DNA of 64,000 bases from JAAXXJ01 sp964412455 (lineage in GTDB: Bacteria; Nitrospirota; UBA9217), in the NCBI GenBank assembly GCA_964412455.1, contig CAYPOT010000004.1:40980-104979 (forward strand). Direction: 5' to 3'. The translations under genes and the position numbers were made by a program. Shown here one piece after another: positions 1-8,828 of the stretch. The number at the start of each line of letters is the position of its first letter. Positions within the stretch are counted from its first letter, which is position 1. The notes under the pieces were generated by a model that had not been told where the DNA came from, made no database searches, and saw only the letters and a list, made by a program, of their open reading frames with translations.

Positions 1-191
1 ACTGTTTTATCGTCACGCGCGAGTGGATGCTCCTCGTCCCGCGGTCACGGGAGCACATTGAGGACATCTCCCTGAACTCTCTGGCCTTTGCCGGGTCGTT
101 CTTTGTATGGAACAAAGAGCAGTTGGAGCGGTTGAGCGCTTTCGGGCCGATCAATGCGTTGAGGGCCGTAAGCATGCCCGCGGATAGATAA
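1..191 (+). CDS. ATP adenylyltransferase (Ap4A phosphorylase) C-terminal end, partial
   Basis: An open frame enters from the left edge and stops with TAA at 189-191, giving about 62 residues. The visible peptide contains REWMLLVPRSRE followed by a SLNSLAFAGSFFV-like stretch and ends GPINALRAVSMPADR. This matches my memory of the C-terminal domain of bacterial ATP adenylyltransferases, which split diadenosine tetraphosphate by phosphorolysis. The catalytic HxH region would lie upstream and is not visible. The gene converges on the uracil-DNA glycosylase gene with only 7 bp between stops. The family call rests on motif recognition of a short fragment. Confidence 0.7.
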   Translation, partial: CFIVTREWMLLVPRSREHIEDISLNSLAFAGSFFVWNKEQLERLSAFGPINALRAVSMPADR

Positions 192-198
192 CAGCGGC

Positions 199-762
199 CT
201 ACGATGGGGTGATCAGGTGTTTCAGCTTGGCGAAGTCGCTGAGAAGCATTTCCTTCCCCTTGGTAAAGCGGATCGCGTAGGCGGGATGAACGGTGATGAA
301 ATAGGTCCTGCCATCCTTCTTCACGATAGTCCCGTGCATTTTGGTGATCTCCACCTTGCCATCGAGCAGTGCAACGCAGGCTGAATTCCCGAGCAGGACG
401 ATGATGTCCGGTCCGATGACCGTAAGCTGTTCGAAAAGATGCTCCCTGCCGTGATGGATCATCTCCTTCGAGGGCGTACCCCGGTCTGGGAGATAGTGGA
501 CCGGACTGGTGATAAAGACATCGGCCTCATCCAGGCCCATGGTCCGGATCGTCTGGCGCAAGAGCTTTCCCGACCGCCCGACGAACGGCCGGCCGGTCTT
601 CGCCTCTTCCCTTCCCGGCGCCTCTCCGATGAATACGATCCGCGCATCGGGATTTCCCTCCCCCGGCACCGCCTTCCCCGTGCCGCCTTTCTTGCAAAGA
701 CGGCAGTGTGATATTTCTTCGGCGATCTTTTGGAGCGCCTTGGCTTTTTTCGAAATCCGCAT
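199..762 (-). CDS. Family 4-like uracil-DNA glycosylase, with incomplete Fe-S ligand set
   Basis: This is a 187-residue protein of the uracil-DNA glycosylase superfamily, which removes uracil from DNA in base-excision repair. Family marks are the GEAPGREE motif followed by GRPFVGRSG near the N-terminus and the HPAY motif near the C-terminus. I chose the ATG at 762 because AAGGAG lies upstream of it; a longer in-frame start at 819 has no ribosome site. The CRLC pair that supplies two ligands of the usual 4Fe-4S cluster is present. The other two expected cysteines appear replaced: the usual KCRPP segment reads HYLPD and the later CRPYL-like segment reads GREHL. The enzyme may lack the normal cluster or bind it differently. 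Confidence 0.85.
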   Translation of the reverse strand: MRISKKAKALQKIAEEISHCRLCKKGGTGKAVPGEGNPDARIVFIGEAPGREEAKTGRPFVGRSGKLLRQTIRTMGLDEADVFITSPVHYLPDRGTPSKEMIHHGREHLFEQLTVIGPDIIVLLGNSACVALLDGKVEITKMHGTIVKKDGRTYFITVHPAYAIRFTKGKEMLLSDFAKLKHLITPS

Positions 763-869
763 TGTCCCCCTGCCACTCCTTCGCGTGTTTTCCTTAGTTG
801 CTTGGGGAGCATAAATCATTTTTCAACAACCTGTTGGTATCTCCGTCCCGCCGGGACGGCTCAAGGCTT

Positions 870-1649
870 TCAGGTGACGCACGCGGTGACACCGGGAACG
901 AACGTATTCTCTGCGAAGATATCTTTGGTGGGCTTTTTGAAGTAGGGACACCGCTCTTCGCGGCAGCCATGGGGATGTTGAGCGGCGTGGTTGCAGACGA
1001 TGGCGGTGTCCTTCACCGGCAGGACTACACCGAACTTCTCGGCGAACACCGCGACCGCCACCGCGAGCGCCGCGCGCACATAGGCCTTGCAGCAGCTCGG
1101 CCCGGTCAGGTCCGTGATGGCCCGGGAAACCCGCGTAACGGTTTCCATCACGATCTTCTGCTCCCGGTCCGATCCGCACCGGGCGCCGAGGAAGATCGAG
1201 AAGCACGCACCGATGGCAGGCGCTACGCCGCACACGCCGGTGAGGCCGCAATAGCCGCCGTGCGCCTGTTTCGCGGTCCGGGTAAATGCCTCGCGGACCT
1301 CAGCCTCCCCGATCTTCGAACCGTAAGGGGAGTTCCTGAGAGCCGCCATGAGCGCGCCGGCAGCGATATACGCATGGTCGCAGGACAGCATGGGCAGAGC
1401 TGGATGAGACATCATGATCTCGGCGAGCGCCAGGGGATCCCCGTCCCGGGAAGTTAGCGCGAGTTCCTCGATGACCTTACGCGCATCCTTGCCGTGACAG
1501 GCATCGCAGATGAAGTGGCCCTTCGGGCATTTGACGTGTGCCTGCTGTTCCTTTCCGCAATAGGTGCAGATGAGGCTCTCGGCTGCATTGAGGTAATCCA
1601 GCTTGCCGCCGCACGCCATGCAGTTTTCGGTGTTCTTTGTTGTGGACAT
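870..1649 (-). CDS. DUF5714 domain protein with N-terminal zinc ribbon
   Basis: This 259-residue cysteine-rich protein starts with two CxxC pairs (CMACG and CTYCG), then CPKGHFICDACHG, which together look like zinc-binding knuckles. The body carries further Cys clusters (GGYCGLTGVCG, PSCCKAYV, CREERCPYF) typical of DUF5714 proteins. These occur in methanogens and anaerobic bacteria, often near or fused to SAM methyltransferases; their function is unknown. The many conserved cysteines suggest metal or Fe-S binding. It has its own ATG at 1649 and is separated from its neighbours, so context gives no pathway. Confidence 0.7.
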   Translation of the reverse strand: MSTTKNTENCMACGGKLDYLNAAESLICTYCGKEQQAHVKCPKGHFICDACHGKDARKVIEELALTSRDGDPLALAEIMMSHPALPMLSCDHAYIAAGALMAALRNSPYGSKIGEAEVREAFTRTAKQAHGGYCGLTGVCGVAPAIGACFSIFLGARCGSDREQKIVMETVTRVSRAITDLTGPSCCKAYVRAALAVAVAVFAEKFGVVLPVKDTAIVCNHAAQHPHGCREERCPYFKKPTKDIFAENTFVPGVTACVT

Positions 1650-1741
1650 GGATAACTATACCACTGAAATAATCGGGATTCAAAGCGAAATCACTTCCTT
1701 AAGTTCCACTTCGCGGTTGTTTCTCTGACGCTTACGTTTTA

Positions 1742-4324
1742 TCACATCAGTACCATCTGCTTCTCAACCGCCCCCTTCATCCACTCCGGCAATTCTCCTA
1801 ACGCGAGGTTCTTCAGTTCTCCCGGCTCCACCTTATGAAGTCCCCCGCCGTATGCCCGTCCTACACGAAGGAATTCCTGCATCGGGATGGCGTTCATCAG
1901 GTCAAGAAGTTCTTTCATTCGATTTGGGTTTTCAGTCAATTGACTAAGTAGCGCCGGTTTCGGGTAGAGATGCAGGAATACATTTGTGCCAATCGCTTGT
2001 GAATGGTTGAGGAAGAACCGGATTGGGGCCTTGCCGTTGACGTTCGACCGGCCCATGTAGGTTGCCATAAAAAGCGACGGGGCGCGCTTCTCCTGAAAGT
2101 ACCAGACCTCCTTGCTTGCGCAGAGATACCGCTCATGAAGCCCTTGTTTCTTTCCCTTCTGGAGATACGACCAGAGCCCGGAATAACGATCCTTCACTAC
2201 ATTGGGAGGAAGGTTGCAATCAAGCAGAAACTTGAGATTGTCGATCTCCGGCATGCCGTTGGCGTCTGCCGCTATAACGTCCTGTGTCAAATACCGGGGG
2301 CTTGGAAGGATAGGTTTCAAGAATTGCTTTGGGATTGAATATTCTTTGATGATGTCCTGGCTGATGATGAAAAACTCATTCGCGCCTGTAGCAATGCCGC
2401 GCCGCACCACGAAGAAATCACCCAATGTATCTTTCTCCGCACCCGCATCATTGTCCTGCTCAAAATGAAGCAGGCCCCATTTCAGCGAGCTATCACGACC
2501 AGCAAGATCGATCGTTTTGGTTTCCTCGGGATGATTAAGGTTTCCGCCGTATGAGAACGTGAAGGAAGCAGAGCTTTCGGGCCGTGTCTTCTTGTAGGTT
2601 ACCACGCAGGACGAGACGAGGGCATCATCAAACTGGACTGATTCGGGATTGAACTGATGGATATTCAGAAGCGTAACCTGCTTGCTCAGGTACTCACGGA
2701 GGGGCTGGCCATAATTTACATAGAGAAATTCGGATGGAATTAACCAGGACGCGATGCCGTTAGGAGCAATAAGAGCATCGGTCAACAATACAAAATAAAT
2801 ATATAATCCTGATAGACCGCTGACTTTCAATCCGAGGTTCTTGCTGACAATCGCCTGCAACTCCTGCTTCAATAACGGTTCGATGTGATGATGCCTTACA
2901 TAGGGCGGATTCGTGCAGAGCAGATTGAAGCGGGAGCGGTTCCCCTCCGCACGCGCAAATGCAAAGAAGTCCTGAACGAGAACTTTGAAGTCCTTGTCAC
3001 TGAAAAGCTTCGCTGCTATCTTTGCATACGCCTCGTCCTGCTCCACGCCTACGGCCTCCAGAATGGCATGGTCTCCGATCTCTTGCATCAAGGCGGAATA
3101 AAACACCCCTGATCCGAGAGCAGGTTCAAGAAAGGAAACAAGTGTTGATGAGGGGAGTTCCGCAAGCGATCTGGCGACTATTTGGCGAGCCAGGACATAA
3201 GGCGTTGAAAACTGGCCAAGAACATTTCTTTCTTCCTGGGATTTCGTTCCATCTATGTTTAATTGCAGTTTGAACCGTTCTTGTTCTGTTGCACTTGGCT
3301 TCGCTTGGTCATACGCCTCTACTGTTTCTTCGATACCGCGGGCTTTTTTTTTACCTTTGACCAGAAGCGCGCTCAAATCATCCATCCGGTGTTCCCAGAC
3401 CCAATCAATCCCTTCAGAAGCCTCGTAACCAAGATAAGGAGGGTCGAAGTAGCCGCACAGGAACAGAATGAACTTAACATTCTTTCCATAGCGTTCCTTG
3501 AGTTGCGCAAACTTTTGGGCTTCCTCCTTTCTTCTCTTGTTGGTATTCGTCGCGTCTCCCGCTGACTTCGCCTCGATCAATACGGGAAAGTCCCTCTCTC
3601 CGGCAGAAAGAGGTTTTATAACGCAATCGATCGGTATATTTACAGGGGTCTTTTTCTTTCCAACAGACACATTTAGACGGAAGGTAAAGGTTCCGGGTGG
3701 CATCGCTTCGAGGTCCCTGGCCGCTGCGGTCTCTATCTGCTTATAGCCATTTCGGCGCAGCCAACCCTTGAGCGTGGCAAGTTGTCGCTTCTCCTGTGCA
3801 TTTCTGATAATCGGGTTGGATGTTGCACCGCAGAGCCTATCTGCGATAACCGTAGCGGCACGGTCCCTTTCAGTGTCAGAGGGTTCCTCTCCTGATACGA
3901 GCCAGGGCAGCAAGTCGCGGTCTGTAAGTTCCATTACGATCCCACAAATGCGCTGCAATCCCTCATCAAGAATGGCCTTGTCCATGCGGACCGGCAGTCT
4001 CGGTGGTTTATTTTCGCTGCCTTCCATCGCGCAGATCATTGCCTTGTTGAGGTGACCAAGCCCGATAAGGCGGTCCCTTGCCAGGGGCGGCGCAGTGACC
4101 ATACGAAGAATGGGCAGGATTCCGGGGCTTTCCTTCAGAACATTAGGCGTGATCTGGGATAGGTTGCAGGTCTTTTCAAAGGTGTCGATAACTTCTTTTG
4201 CGCGGATTACTCGCTGCTTGCGGTAGGTATTGGGAGCGAAGCGGAGGAACCAGTCGTTATAGAAATCGATCGACTGGGCTACGTCGGCTTTCCATAAATG
4301 CGGTTTGTCCGAATTGATCGGCAT
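1742..4324 (-). CDS. Fused XamI-type restriction endonuclease and N6-adenine DNA methyltransferase
   Basis: This 860-residue protein joins two activities of a restriction-modification system. Residues 1 to about 330 resemble XamI-family endonucleases, with the typical opening DVAQSIDFYNDWFLRFAP and a PD-(D/E)xK-like site formed by D233 and E251-A-K253. Residues from about 365 form an adenine methyltransferase: QFSTPYVLA, motif I FLEPALGSGVF near 399-409, GVEQD near 426-430, and catalytic motif NPPY at 472-475. The C-terminal part probably recognises the target sequence, as in type IIG enzymes. The XamI relatives I know are encoded separately from their methylase, so the fusion is notable. No separate specificity subunit is nearby. 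Confidence 0.8.
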   Translation of the reverse strand: MPINSDKPHLWKADVAQSIDFYNDWFLRFAPNTYRKQRVIRAKEVIDTFEKTCNLSQITPNVLKESPGILPILRMVTAPPLARDRLIGLGHLNKAMICAMEGSENKPPRLPVRMDKAILDEGLQRICGIVMELTDRDLLPWLVSGEEPSDTERDRAATVIADRLCGATSNPIIRNAQEKRQLATLKGWLRRNGYKQIETAAARDLEAMPPGTFTFRLNVSVGKKKTPVNIPIDCVIKPLSAGERDFPVLIEAKSAGDATNTNKRRKEEAQKFAQLKERYGKNVKFILFLCGYFDPPYLGYEASEGIDWVWEHRMDDLSALLVKGKKKARGIEETVEAYDQAKPSATEQERFKLQLNIDGTKSQEERNVLGQFSTPYVLARQIVARSLAELPSSTLVSFLEPALGSGVFYSALMQEIGDHAILEAVGVEQDEAYAKIAAKLFSDKDFKVLVQDFFAFARAEGNRSRFNLLCTNPPYVRHHHIEPLLKQELQAIVSKNLGLKVSGLSGLYIYFVLLTDALIAPNGIASWLIPSEFLYVNYGQPLREYLSKQVTLLNIHQFNPESVQFDDALVSSCVVTYKKTRPESSASFTFSYGGNLNHPEETKTIDLAGRDSSLKWGLLHFEQDNDAGAEKDTLGDFFVVRRGIATGANEFFIISQDIIKEYSIPKQFLKPILPSPRYLTQDVIAADANGMPEIDNLKFLLDCNLPPNVVKDRYSGLWSYLQKGKKQGLHERYLCASKEVWYFQEKRAPSLFMATYMGRSNVNGKAPIRFFLNHSQAIGTNVFLHLYPKPALLSQLTENPNRMKELLDLMNAIPMQEFLRVGRAYGGGLHKVEPGELKNLALGELPEWMKGAVEKQMVLM

Positions 4325-4508
4325 TGTGCATCCTCGTTCGCCTTCAGGTTACCTTCATTATGTGGAAGAGAATACTATAATGAAAAGTAAATGGCAAGAA
4401 GAAGAAAGGAGGAGAAAGGGCAGGGGAAAAAAGAGAAAAAACGAATCAATACTTAACCATTGGCAGGAAACAGCCCATCTCAGGAGGTACTCGTGCGCGT
4501 CTCTTCGG

Positions 4509-4856
4509 TCATAAGACAATGCCCTCTCGCTTTATGTTCCTGTAGAAGGGCATGGAATCGTAGAGCGGGGAGCTCCAGTCCGCTCTCGCCACGGAGATGA
4601 CGGTCAGCACGGCGCCGGTCTCAAGTTCGATCGGATAGATGCTCCGGCGGAACCGGTCTTCCTGTTCGAGGGTCACGGGTCCATCGGCGACGATAAGGAG
4701 GTCGTAGTCCGAATCGGGAAGCGCATCGCGCCGCGCGCGCGAGCCATAGAGTATGACCTCGGAAGAAGGTGTTATCGCCTTAATGGCGTCGCGGCATCTT
4801 AAGAGAATGGCCTTCTGCGTCTCCTCGACCGCTGTCTGTTCCATCAATTGCTTCAT
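4509..4856 (-). CDS. MNT-type nucleotidyltransferase domain protein
   Basis: This 115-residue protein carries the GSRARR...DSDYDLL signature of minimal nucleotidyltransferases. The Gly-Ser and the two Asp residues are the nucleotide and metal site. The start at 4856 is preceded by AGGTGAT at good spacing; a longer frame to 4970 overlaps the polyketide synthase gene and looks spurious. Such proteins often act as antitoxins with a HEPN partner, AMPylating the toxin. I see no HEPN gene beside it, so it may be an orphan or have another role. Confidence 0.75.
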   Translation of the reverse strand: MKQLMEQTAVEETQKAILLRCRDAIKAITPSSEVILYGSRARRDALPDSDYDLLIVADGPVTLEQEDRFRRSIYPIELETGAVLTVISVARADWSSPLYDSMPFYRNIKREGIVL

Positions 4857-4944
4857 AGCATTATCACCTGTTGCCCGGATGCTCGTTGCGCTCTGTTCTG
4901 ACGGCATTATTGCGCAGCTTGTCATGTTTGTCAAGCCCGCGCTG

Positions 4945-6006
4945 TTATACTCTCCTGAGCAGAAAAGCATGAGCCGACAGCCCCGCTCCGTAGGCGATCA
5001 TGACGCACCAGTCGCCGGGAGCGACACCGTTCCTGCCGATCTCGTCCATCACGAACCACACCGTGGGCGACGACATGTTGCCGAATGCGGACAGGACCTT
5101 GCGCGTTGCCGCGAGCCGCTCCTCGGGAATGCCGATCTCGTCCCGCACGGCATTGATGATCTTCTCCCCTCCGGTATGAAGCGCCCAGTGCTTCACATCG
5201 TCGACGGCAAGCAACCGCGCCTTCAGGACATCGGCGACCACTTCCGCCGCCGCCTTCTTGACGAGGTCCGGCAGTTTGAGCGAAAGCTGGTTGTGGAGCT
5301 GTCCTTTCTTATGGACGTACCGGATGGTCTCGCGCTGTTCAGGCACATACCGTGTGGCCGATGCGACAAGCTCCCATCCTGCCGGCCGGTCCCAAAGCAC
5401 TGCCGCTGCCGCTCCGTCGCCGAACAACGCGTTCGACAGGATCAGGCTCAGATCATTGTCCATCTGGAGTGTCGCGCTGCAGATCTCCACGGACACGCTC
5501 ACGACAACGCCGCCGGCTGAGACGAGCGCTTCCGCCGCCTGGAGGTTCGGGATGGCGCCCCCGCATCCGCTTCCCACAAGGTCAAACGCGCGGATGCTGC
5601 GCGAAAGACCGAGCCGTTCGATGAGGTACGTGGAGATGCCGGGGCAGATATACCCCGTGCAGGTGTTCACCACGATGGCCGACACATCCTTGACGCCGAC
5701 GCCGGCCCGGCCAAGGGCCTGCGTGATCGCCTCGGCAGACAACTCGACGGACCTCCGGGTGAACCGTTCAATGCGGCGGTCCGGGTCCTCGTTCACCAGC
5801 TCAAGGGGGTCATCAACGGCAAAATGGCGTTTGTTGATGCTTGGATGGGAAAAACAGGTGCTGATGAGGCCCATGCTCCTGGAGTTCAACCTGCTTCCGT
5901 AATGCTTCTTCATGAACTCCTCGGCGAATGCCTGGTCACAACTGTAGAGCGGCACCGCCGTGGCAAGGGATGCGATGTACGTTTTATTCTGTTTGATCGT
6001 GGTCAT
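4945..6006 (-). CDS. Type III polyketide synthase (chalcone/stilbene synthase-like)
   Basis: This 353-residue thiolase-fold enzyme has the catalytic triad of type III polyketide synthases: C148 in GSGCGGAIPN, H277 in ALHTGGEKI and N310 in FGNMSSPTVWF. Such enzymes extend an acyl-CoA starter with malonyl-CoA to make pyrones, resorcinols or similar aromatics. The starter cannot be predicted. The ATG at 6006 was chosen because upstream in-frame codons only translate a heptanucleotide repeat. It lies 76 bp downstream of a B12-binding radical SAM gene on the same strand, which suggests a two-step pathway. A separate KASIII function is less likely because the GNMSSPTVWFVMDE region is chalcone-synthase-like. 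Confidence 0.8.
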   Translation of the reverse strand: MTTIKQNKTYIASLATAVPLYSCDQAFAEEFMKKHYGSRLNSRSMGLISTCFSHPSINKRHFAVDDPLELVNEDPDRRIERFTRRSVELSAEAITQALGRAGVGVKDVSAIVVNTCTGYICPGISTYLIERLGLSRSIRAFDLVGSGCGGAIPNLQAAEALVSAGGVVVSVSVEICSATLQMDNDLSLILSNALFGDGAAAAVLWDRPAGWELVASATRYVPEQRETIRYVHKKGQLHNQLSLKLPDLVKKAAAEVVADVLKARLLAVDDVKHWALHTGGEKIINAVRDEIGIPEERLAATRKVLSAFGNMSSPTVWFVMDEIGRNGVAPGDWCVMIAYGAGLSAHAFLLRRV

Positions 6007-6017
6007 CTGAAGGTTAG

Positions 6018-6077
<60 letters not shown>

Positions 6078-6082
6078 TTTTC

Positions 6083-7510
6083 CTACACATCCATGCCCGT
6101 CATCCGAAGCACCCGCCTGATGAACCGCGTGTGTTTCCAGAGCGGCGGACGCACGCCCAGCAGGTGCGCGAACCGGTGGACCCGGGGAAGGATGGACAAC
6201 CCGATGGAGTCGGTATTGATGAAGTTCATGTGCGTGCTCATGGACCTTCTGACCTCGTCCATCATCCAGCTGGCATCCACATCAGGCGATACATAGAACA
6301 CGGGCCGGAGCATCTGGTCCGGAGGGGCCGTAAGAATGCCCTGGCGCCTCGCGATGGACTCGAGCTCCGTCCCTGGATAGATCCTGATGCCTATATTGAA
6401 GAACACCACGTCCTGCGGCCGGGGGGCGGTCCCGGCGAACCTGAGCGTTTCAGCCACCGTATCCCGCGTCTCTCCCGGCCCGCCCAGCAGGAATATCCAC
6501 GCGCAGGGGATGCGGTGCCTTTTCATGACCTCGGCGGCCTTGTGCACCTCACGGGTCGTGAACCCCTTGCGCAGCCCCTCGAGAACGCGGTCCGACGCGC
6601 TCTCCACGGTCAGCCCCATGCCGGCAAAGCCTGCCCGTTCCATGGCCGATACCAGGCCATCATCGAAGGACCGCGGGTTCAGCTCCAGGCTTTGAAGCCG
6701 CGCCCCGTGCTTTACCTTTGCGAGCGCGTCGCACACTCCCCTTGCGTGTTCATAGGGAACATTGAACACGCTGTCCACCAGTTCGATGTCCCGGAGACCG
6801 GAGCCCGCCAGCCGCATAACAGCATCAGCCACGCTTCCCGGGTCGGCGAGCCGGTGGCCATTCCCCTCGATCTTGCGGTAGGTGCAGTAGACGCACTGGA
6901 AGGCGCACCCGAGCTTGGTCTGAAGCGGGGCGGTGGCGAGCTGGGATCGGTATGCGGGCACATCCACCCAGCGATGGTAGCCGGGCGCCCCGCATTCCGT
7001 GGTACCATCCTGACCGGGACAGGGCGTGCTGTTGAACCCGTCATGGTCAAGATAGGCAATGCCGGGGACATCGCCAAACGTCTCACCTTCGGCAATGCGG
7101 TCCAGCAGCAGCGGGAAGACCGTCTCCCCGTCGCCCAGCACGCCGCAGGATACTTCACAGAACCGGAGGATCGCTTCGGGCATGACCGCCAGCGCGGCGC
7201 CGCCCAGTATGACCGGCGCATCACAATGCTCCCGGACGGTATTCACGATGCGGCGCAGGTCCTCAAGAAAGAACGCAGTGTCCCGCATATCATTATTGTC
7301 GATGTTCCGCACCGACAGGCCAACCACATCTGGCCGGAACGAGAGGATCGCAAGTTTGACCGCCTCGTGGGGCTGCCGCTCGAACATGAGGTCAAGCATC
7401 GTGACGCGATGGCCCGCATGCTCGCAGGCCTCCGCCACCATGCAGGCGCCGATGGGCATGACGGGCATGGGAAGGTTATTCCGGTTCGTGCTGATGAGAA
7501 GGATGTTCAT
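6083..7510 (-). CDS. B12-binding domain radical SAM protein
   Basis: This 475-residue protein has an N-terminal cobalamin-binding-like domain (about 1-145, with ILGGAALAV near 101-109) and a radical SAM domain with the cluster motif C202-x3-C206-x2-C209 (GCAFQCVYCTYR). It belongs to the large class whose members carry out C-methylations or other radical rearrangements, as in hopanoid or bacteriochlorophyll pathways. It is the first gene of a pair with the type III polyketide synthase, so modification of a polyketide product is a reasonable inference. The reaction itself cannot be read from the sequence. The ATG at 7510 is the only strong start. Confidence 0.8.
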   Translation of the reverse strand: MNILLISTNRNNLPMPVMPIGACMVAEACEHAGHRVTMLDLMFERQPHEAVKLAILSFRPDVVGLSVRNIDNNDMRDTAFFLEDLRRIVNTVREHCDAPVILGGAALAVMPEAILRFCEVSCGVLGDGETVFPLLLDRIAEGETFGDVPGIAYLDHDGFNSTPCPGQDGTTECGAPGYHRWVDVPAYRSQLATAPLQTKLGCAFQCVYCTYRKIEGNGHRLADPGSVADAVMRLAGSGLRDIELVDSVFNVPYEHARGVCDALAKVKHGARLQSLELNPRSFDDGLVSAMERAGFAGMGLTVESASDRVLEGLRKGFTTREVHKAAEVMKRHRIPCAWIFLLGGPGETRDTVAETLRFAGTAPRPQDVVFFNIGIRIYPGTELESIARRQGILTAPPDQMLRPVFYVSPDVDASWMMDEVRRSMSTHMNFINTDSIGLSILPRVHRFAHLLGVRPPLWKHTRFIRRVLRMTGMDV

Positions 7511-7885
7511 GATGACGGTCTCAGATCATGATACCTCAGCCGGGGGGGGAGAACAAGCCGGAAGATATAAAGTTTTTATGTTTTTTTCTGCACCGCCACT
7601 CACAGTTCCGCGCAAACATGACAAGTCGCCTTCTGTTTTAACCGGACAATACGGCCTTCCCTGTGCGCTTACGCTTCGCACGCGCAGGCATGATCTGTGG
7701 TCATACTTGATCTATTCCAGTCATGTAGCTCGCGAACCGGCTCATGGAATGCAGGGCGCTCTGGAAAAGCAAGTCTTTACCCGATCCTGCACATTATATT
7801 ATCACGGTCCATGCTTGATTTCCCCGCTCGTTTGCGTTATGCTCTCTTTGCTTGCTCAGTATCCTCTCATTCTTTGAGGTCTCCC
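7511..7885. other. Intergenic stretch upstream of sco1
   Basis: This divergent region between the radical SAM gene and sco1 holds a good sigma-70-like promoter near its right end (7815-7843). I see no convincing gene in the rest. Confidence 0.6.
7815..7843 (+). promoter_or_regulatory. Sigma-70-like promoter for sco1/cox operon
   Basis: TTGATT at 7815-7820 and TATGCT at 7838-7843 are separated by 17 bp. Transcription would begin near 7850, which supports the GTG start of sco1 at 7886 and argues against in-frame starts further upstream. Confidence 0.5.
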
Positions 7886-8668
7886 GTGAACAAACTAGCC
7901 CACCTGCTGATCCTCGTCCTTGTCGCTGTCTTCCCGGCGGCGGCCCACGAGGCCACGCCGGTCAAAGCCGACGTCGCGCTGGACGAAAAGCTCGGCGCGG
8001 TCATTCCCGGTGACATTTCGCTGCGCGATGAGAACGGGAAACCCGTCAACCTCAAGGCCATCATTGACAAGCCCACGATCATCGCGCCGGTGTATCTGCA
8101 CTGCGCCCATACCTGTCCCCTGCTTCTGACAGGCCTCGCCGGCGCGCTGGGCAAACTGGAACTCGTTCAGCCCGGCAGGGATTACCGCGTCATCACCATG
8201 AGCATCGATGAGCGTGAGGGACCGGAGATCGCCCGGGAGAAGAAACCGAATTATATCGCCGCCGTGCGAAAGCCCTTCCCCGAAAGCGAGTGGAAGTTCC
8301 TTACCGGCGACAACGCGAACATAAGGAAGTTCACCGATGCCGTGGGCTTCACGTTCCAGCGGGACGGTGAGGACTTCTCCCATCCCATCGTTATCCTCAT
8401 CCTGGCGCCCGGCGGCAAGGTAACGCGCTATCTCCACGGCGTCTCCTTCCTGCCCTTCGAGATCACCATGGCCGTCACCGAGGCCAGCCAGGGCAGGATC
8501 AGCTCGCCGGCGGGCAGGGTGCTCGCGTACTGCTTCAGCTACGACCCTCTGAAGCAGTCCTACGTGTTCAATATCCTCAAGGTCGTCGGGACGGTCATGA
8601 TCGTTACGCTGGTTTCCTTCTTTATTTTTCTCATGGTGACAACGAAGAAGAAACGGGGCGCTGCATAA
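7886..8668 (+). CDS. SCO1/SenC family copper chaperone
   Basis: This 260-residue protein has a signal peptide, a thioredoxin-like domain with C73-x3-C77 (CAHTCP) and H166 (SHP) that bind copper in Sco proteins, and a C-terminal membrane helix near 230-252. Sco proteins deliver copper to the CuA site of cytochrome oxidase subunit II. It is the first gene of the cox operon, which fits this role. The start is GTG at 7886, behind GAGGT. The additional C-terminal anchor is also seen in other Sco homologues linked to caa3 or A2-type oxidases. Confidence 0.88.
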   Translation: MNKLAHLLILVLVAVFPAAAHEATPVKADVALDEKLGAVIPGDISLRDENGKPVNLKAIIDKPTIIAPVYLHCAHTCPLLLTGLAGALGKLELVQPGRDYRVITMSIDEREGPEIAREKKPNYIAAVRKPFPESEWKFLTGDNANIRKFTDAVGFTFQRDGEDFSHPIVILILAPGGKVTRYLHGVSFLPFEITMAVTEASQGRISSPAGRVLAYCFSYDPLKQSYVFNILKVVGTVMIVTLVSFFIFLMVTTKKKRGAA

Positions 8669-8684
8669 ACAGAAAAGAAGACAT

Positions 8685-8816
8685 CTGAACCGCGAGGGCG
8701 CAAGGGACGCGAGGAAATCCAGGTTCGCCGGTCTTTGCCTGTATGGATTTTGCCGTCCTTCGCGACCTCGCTTAGAAGCGCCTGCTTTTGGTCGCGTCTT
8801 TGCGGTGAGAAAGACT
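8685..8816. repeat. Imperfect inverted repeat between sco1 and coxI
   Basis: The left part (ACCGCGAGGGCGCAAGGGAC...) is roughly complementary to the right part (GGTCGCGTCTTTGCGGTGAG). The right side shares the run CGCTTAGAAGCGCCT-CTTTTGGT with the region near 45692-45716, so this is a dispersed element rather than a local structure. Confidence 0.7.
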
Positions 8817-8828
8817 TATACCCTTCTT

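Noticed and set aside
4305..4514. Short plus-strand frame rich in Arg, Lys and Glu
   Set aside because: Purine-rich low-complexity DNA; no ribosome site or family.
6131..7531. A 466-codon plus-strand open frame
   Set aside because: It is the shadow of the radical SAM gene.
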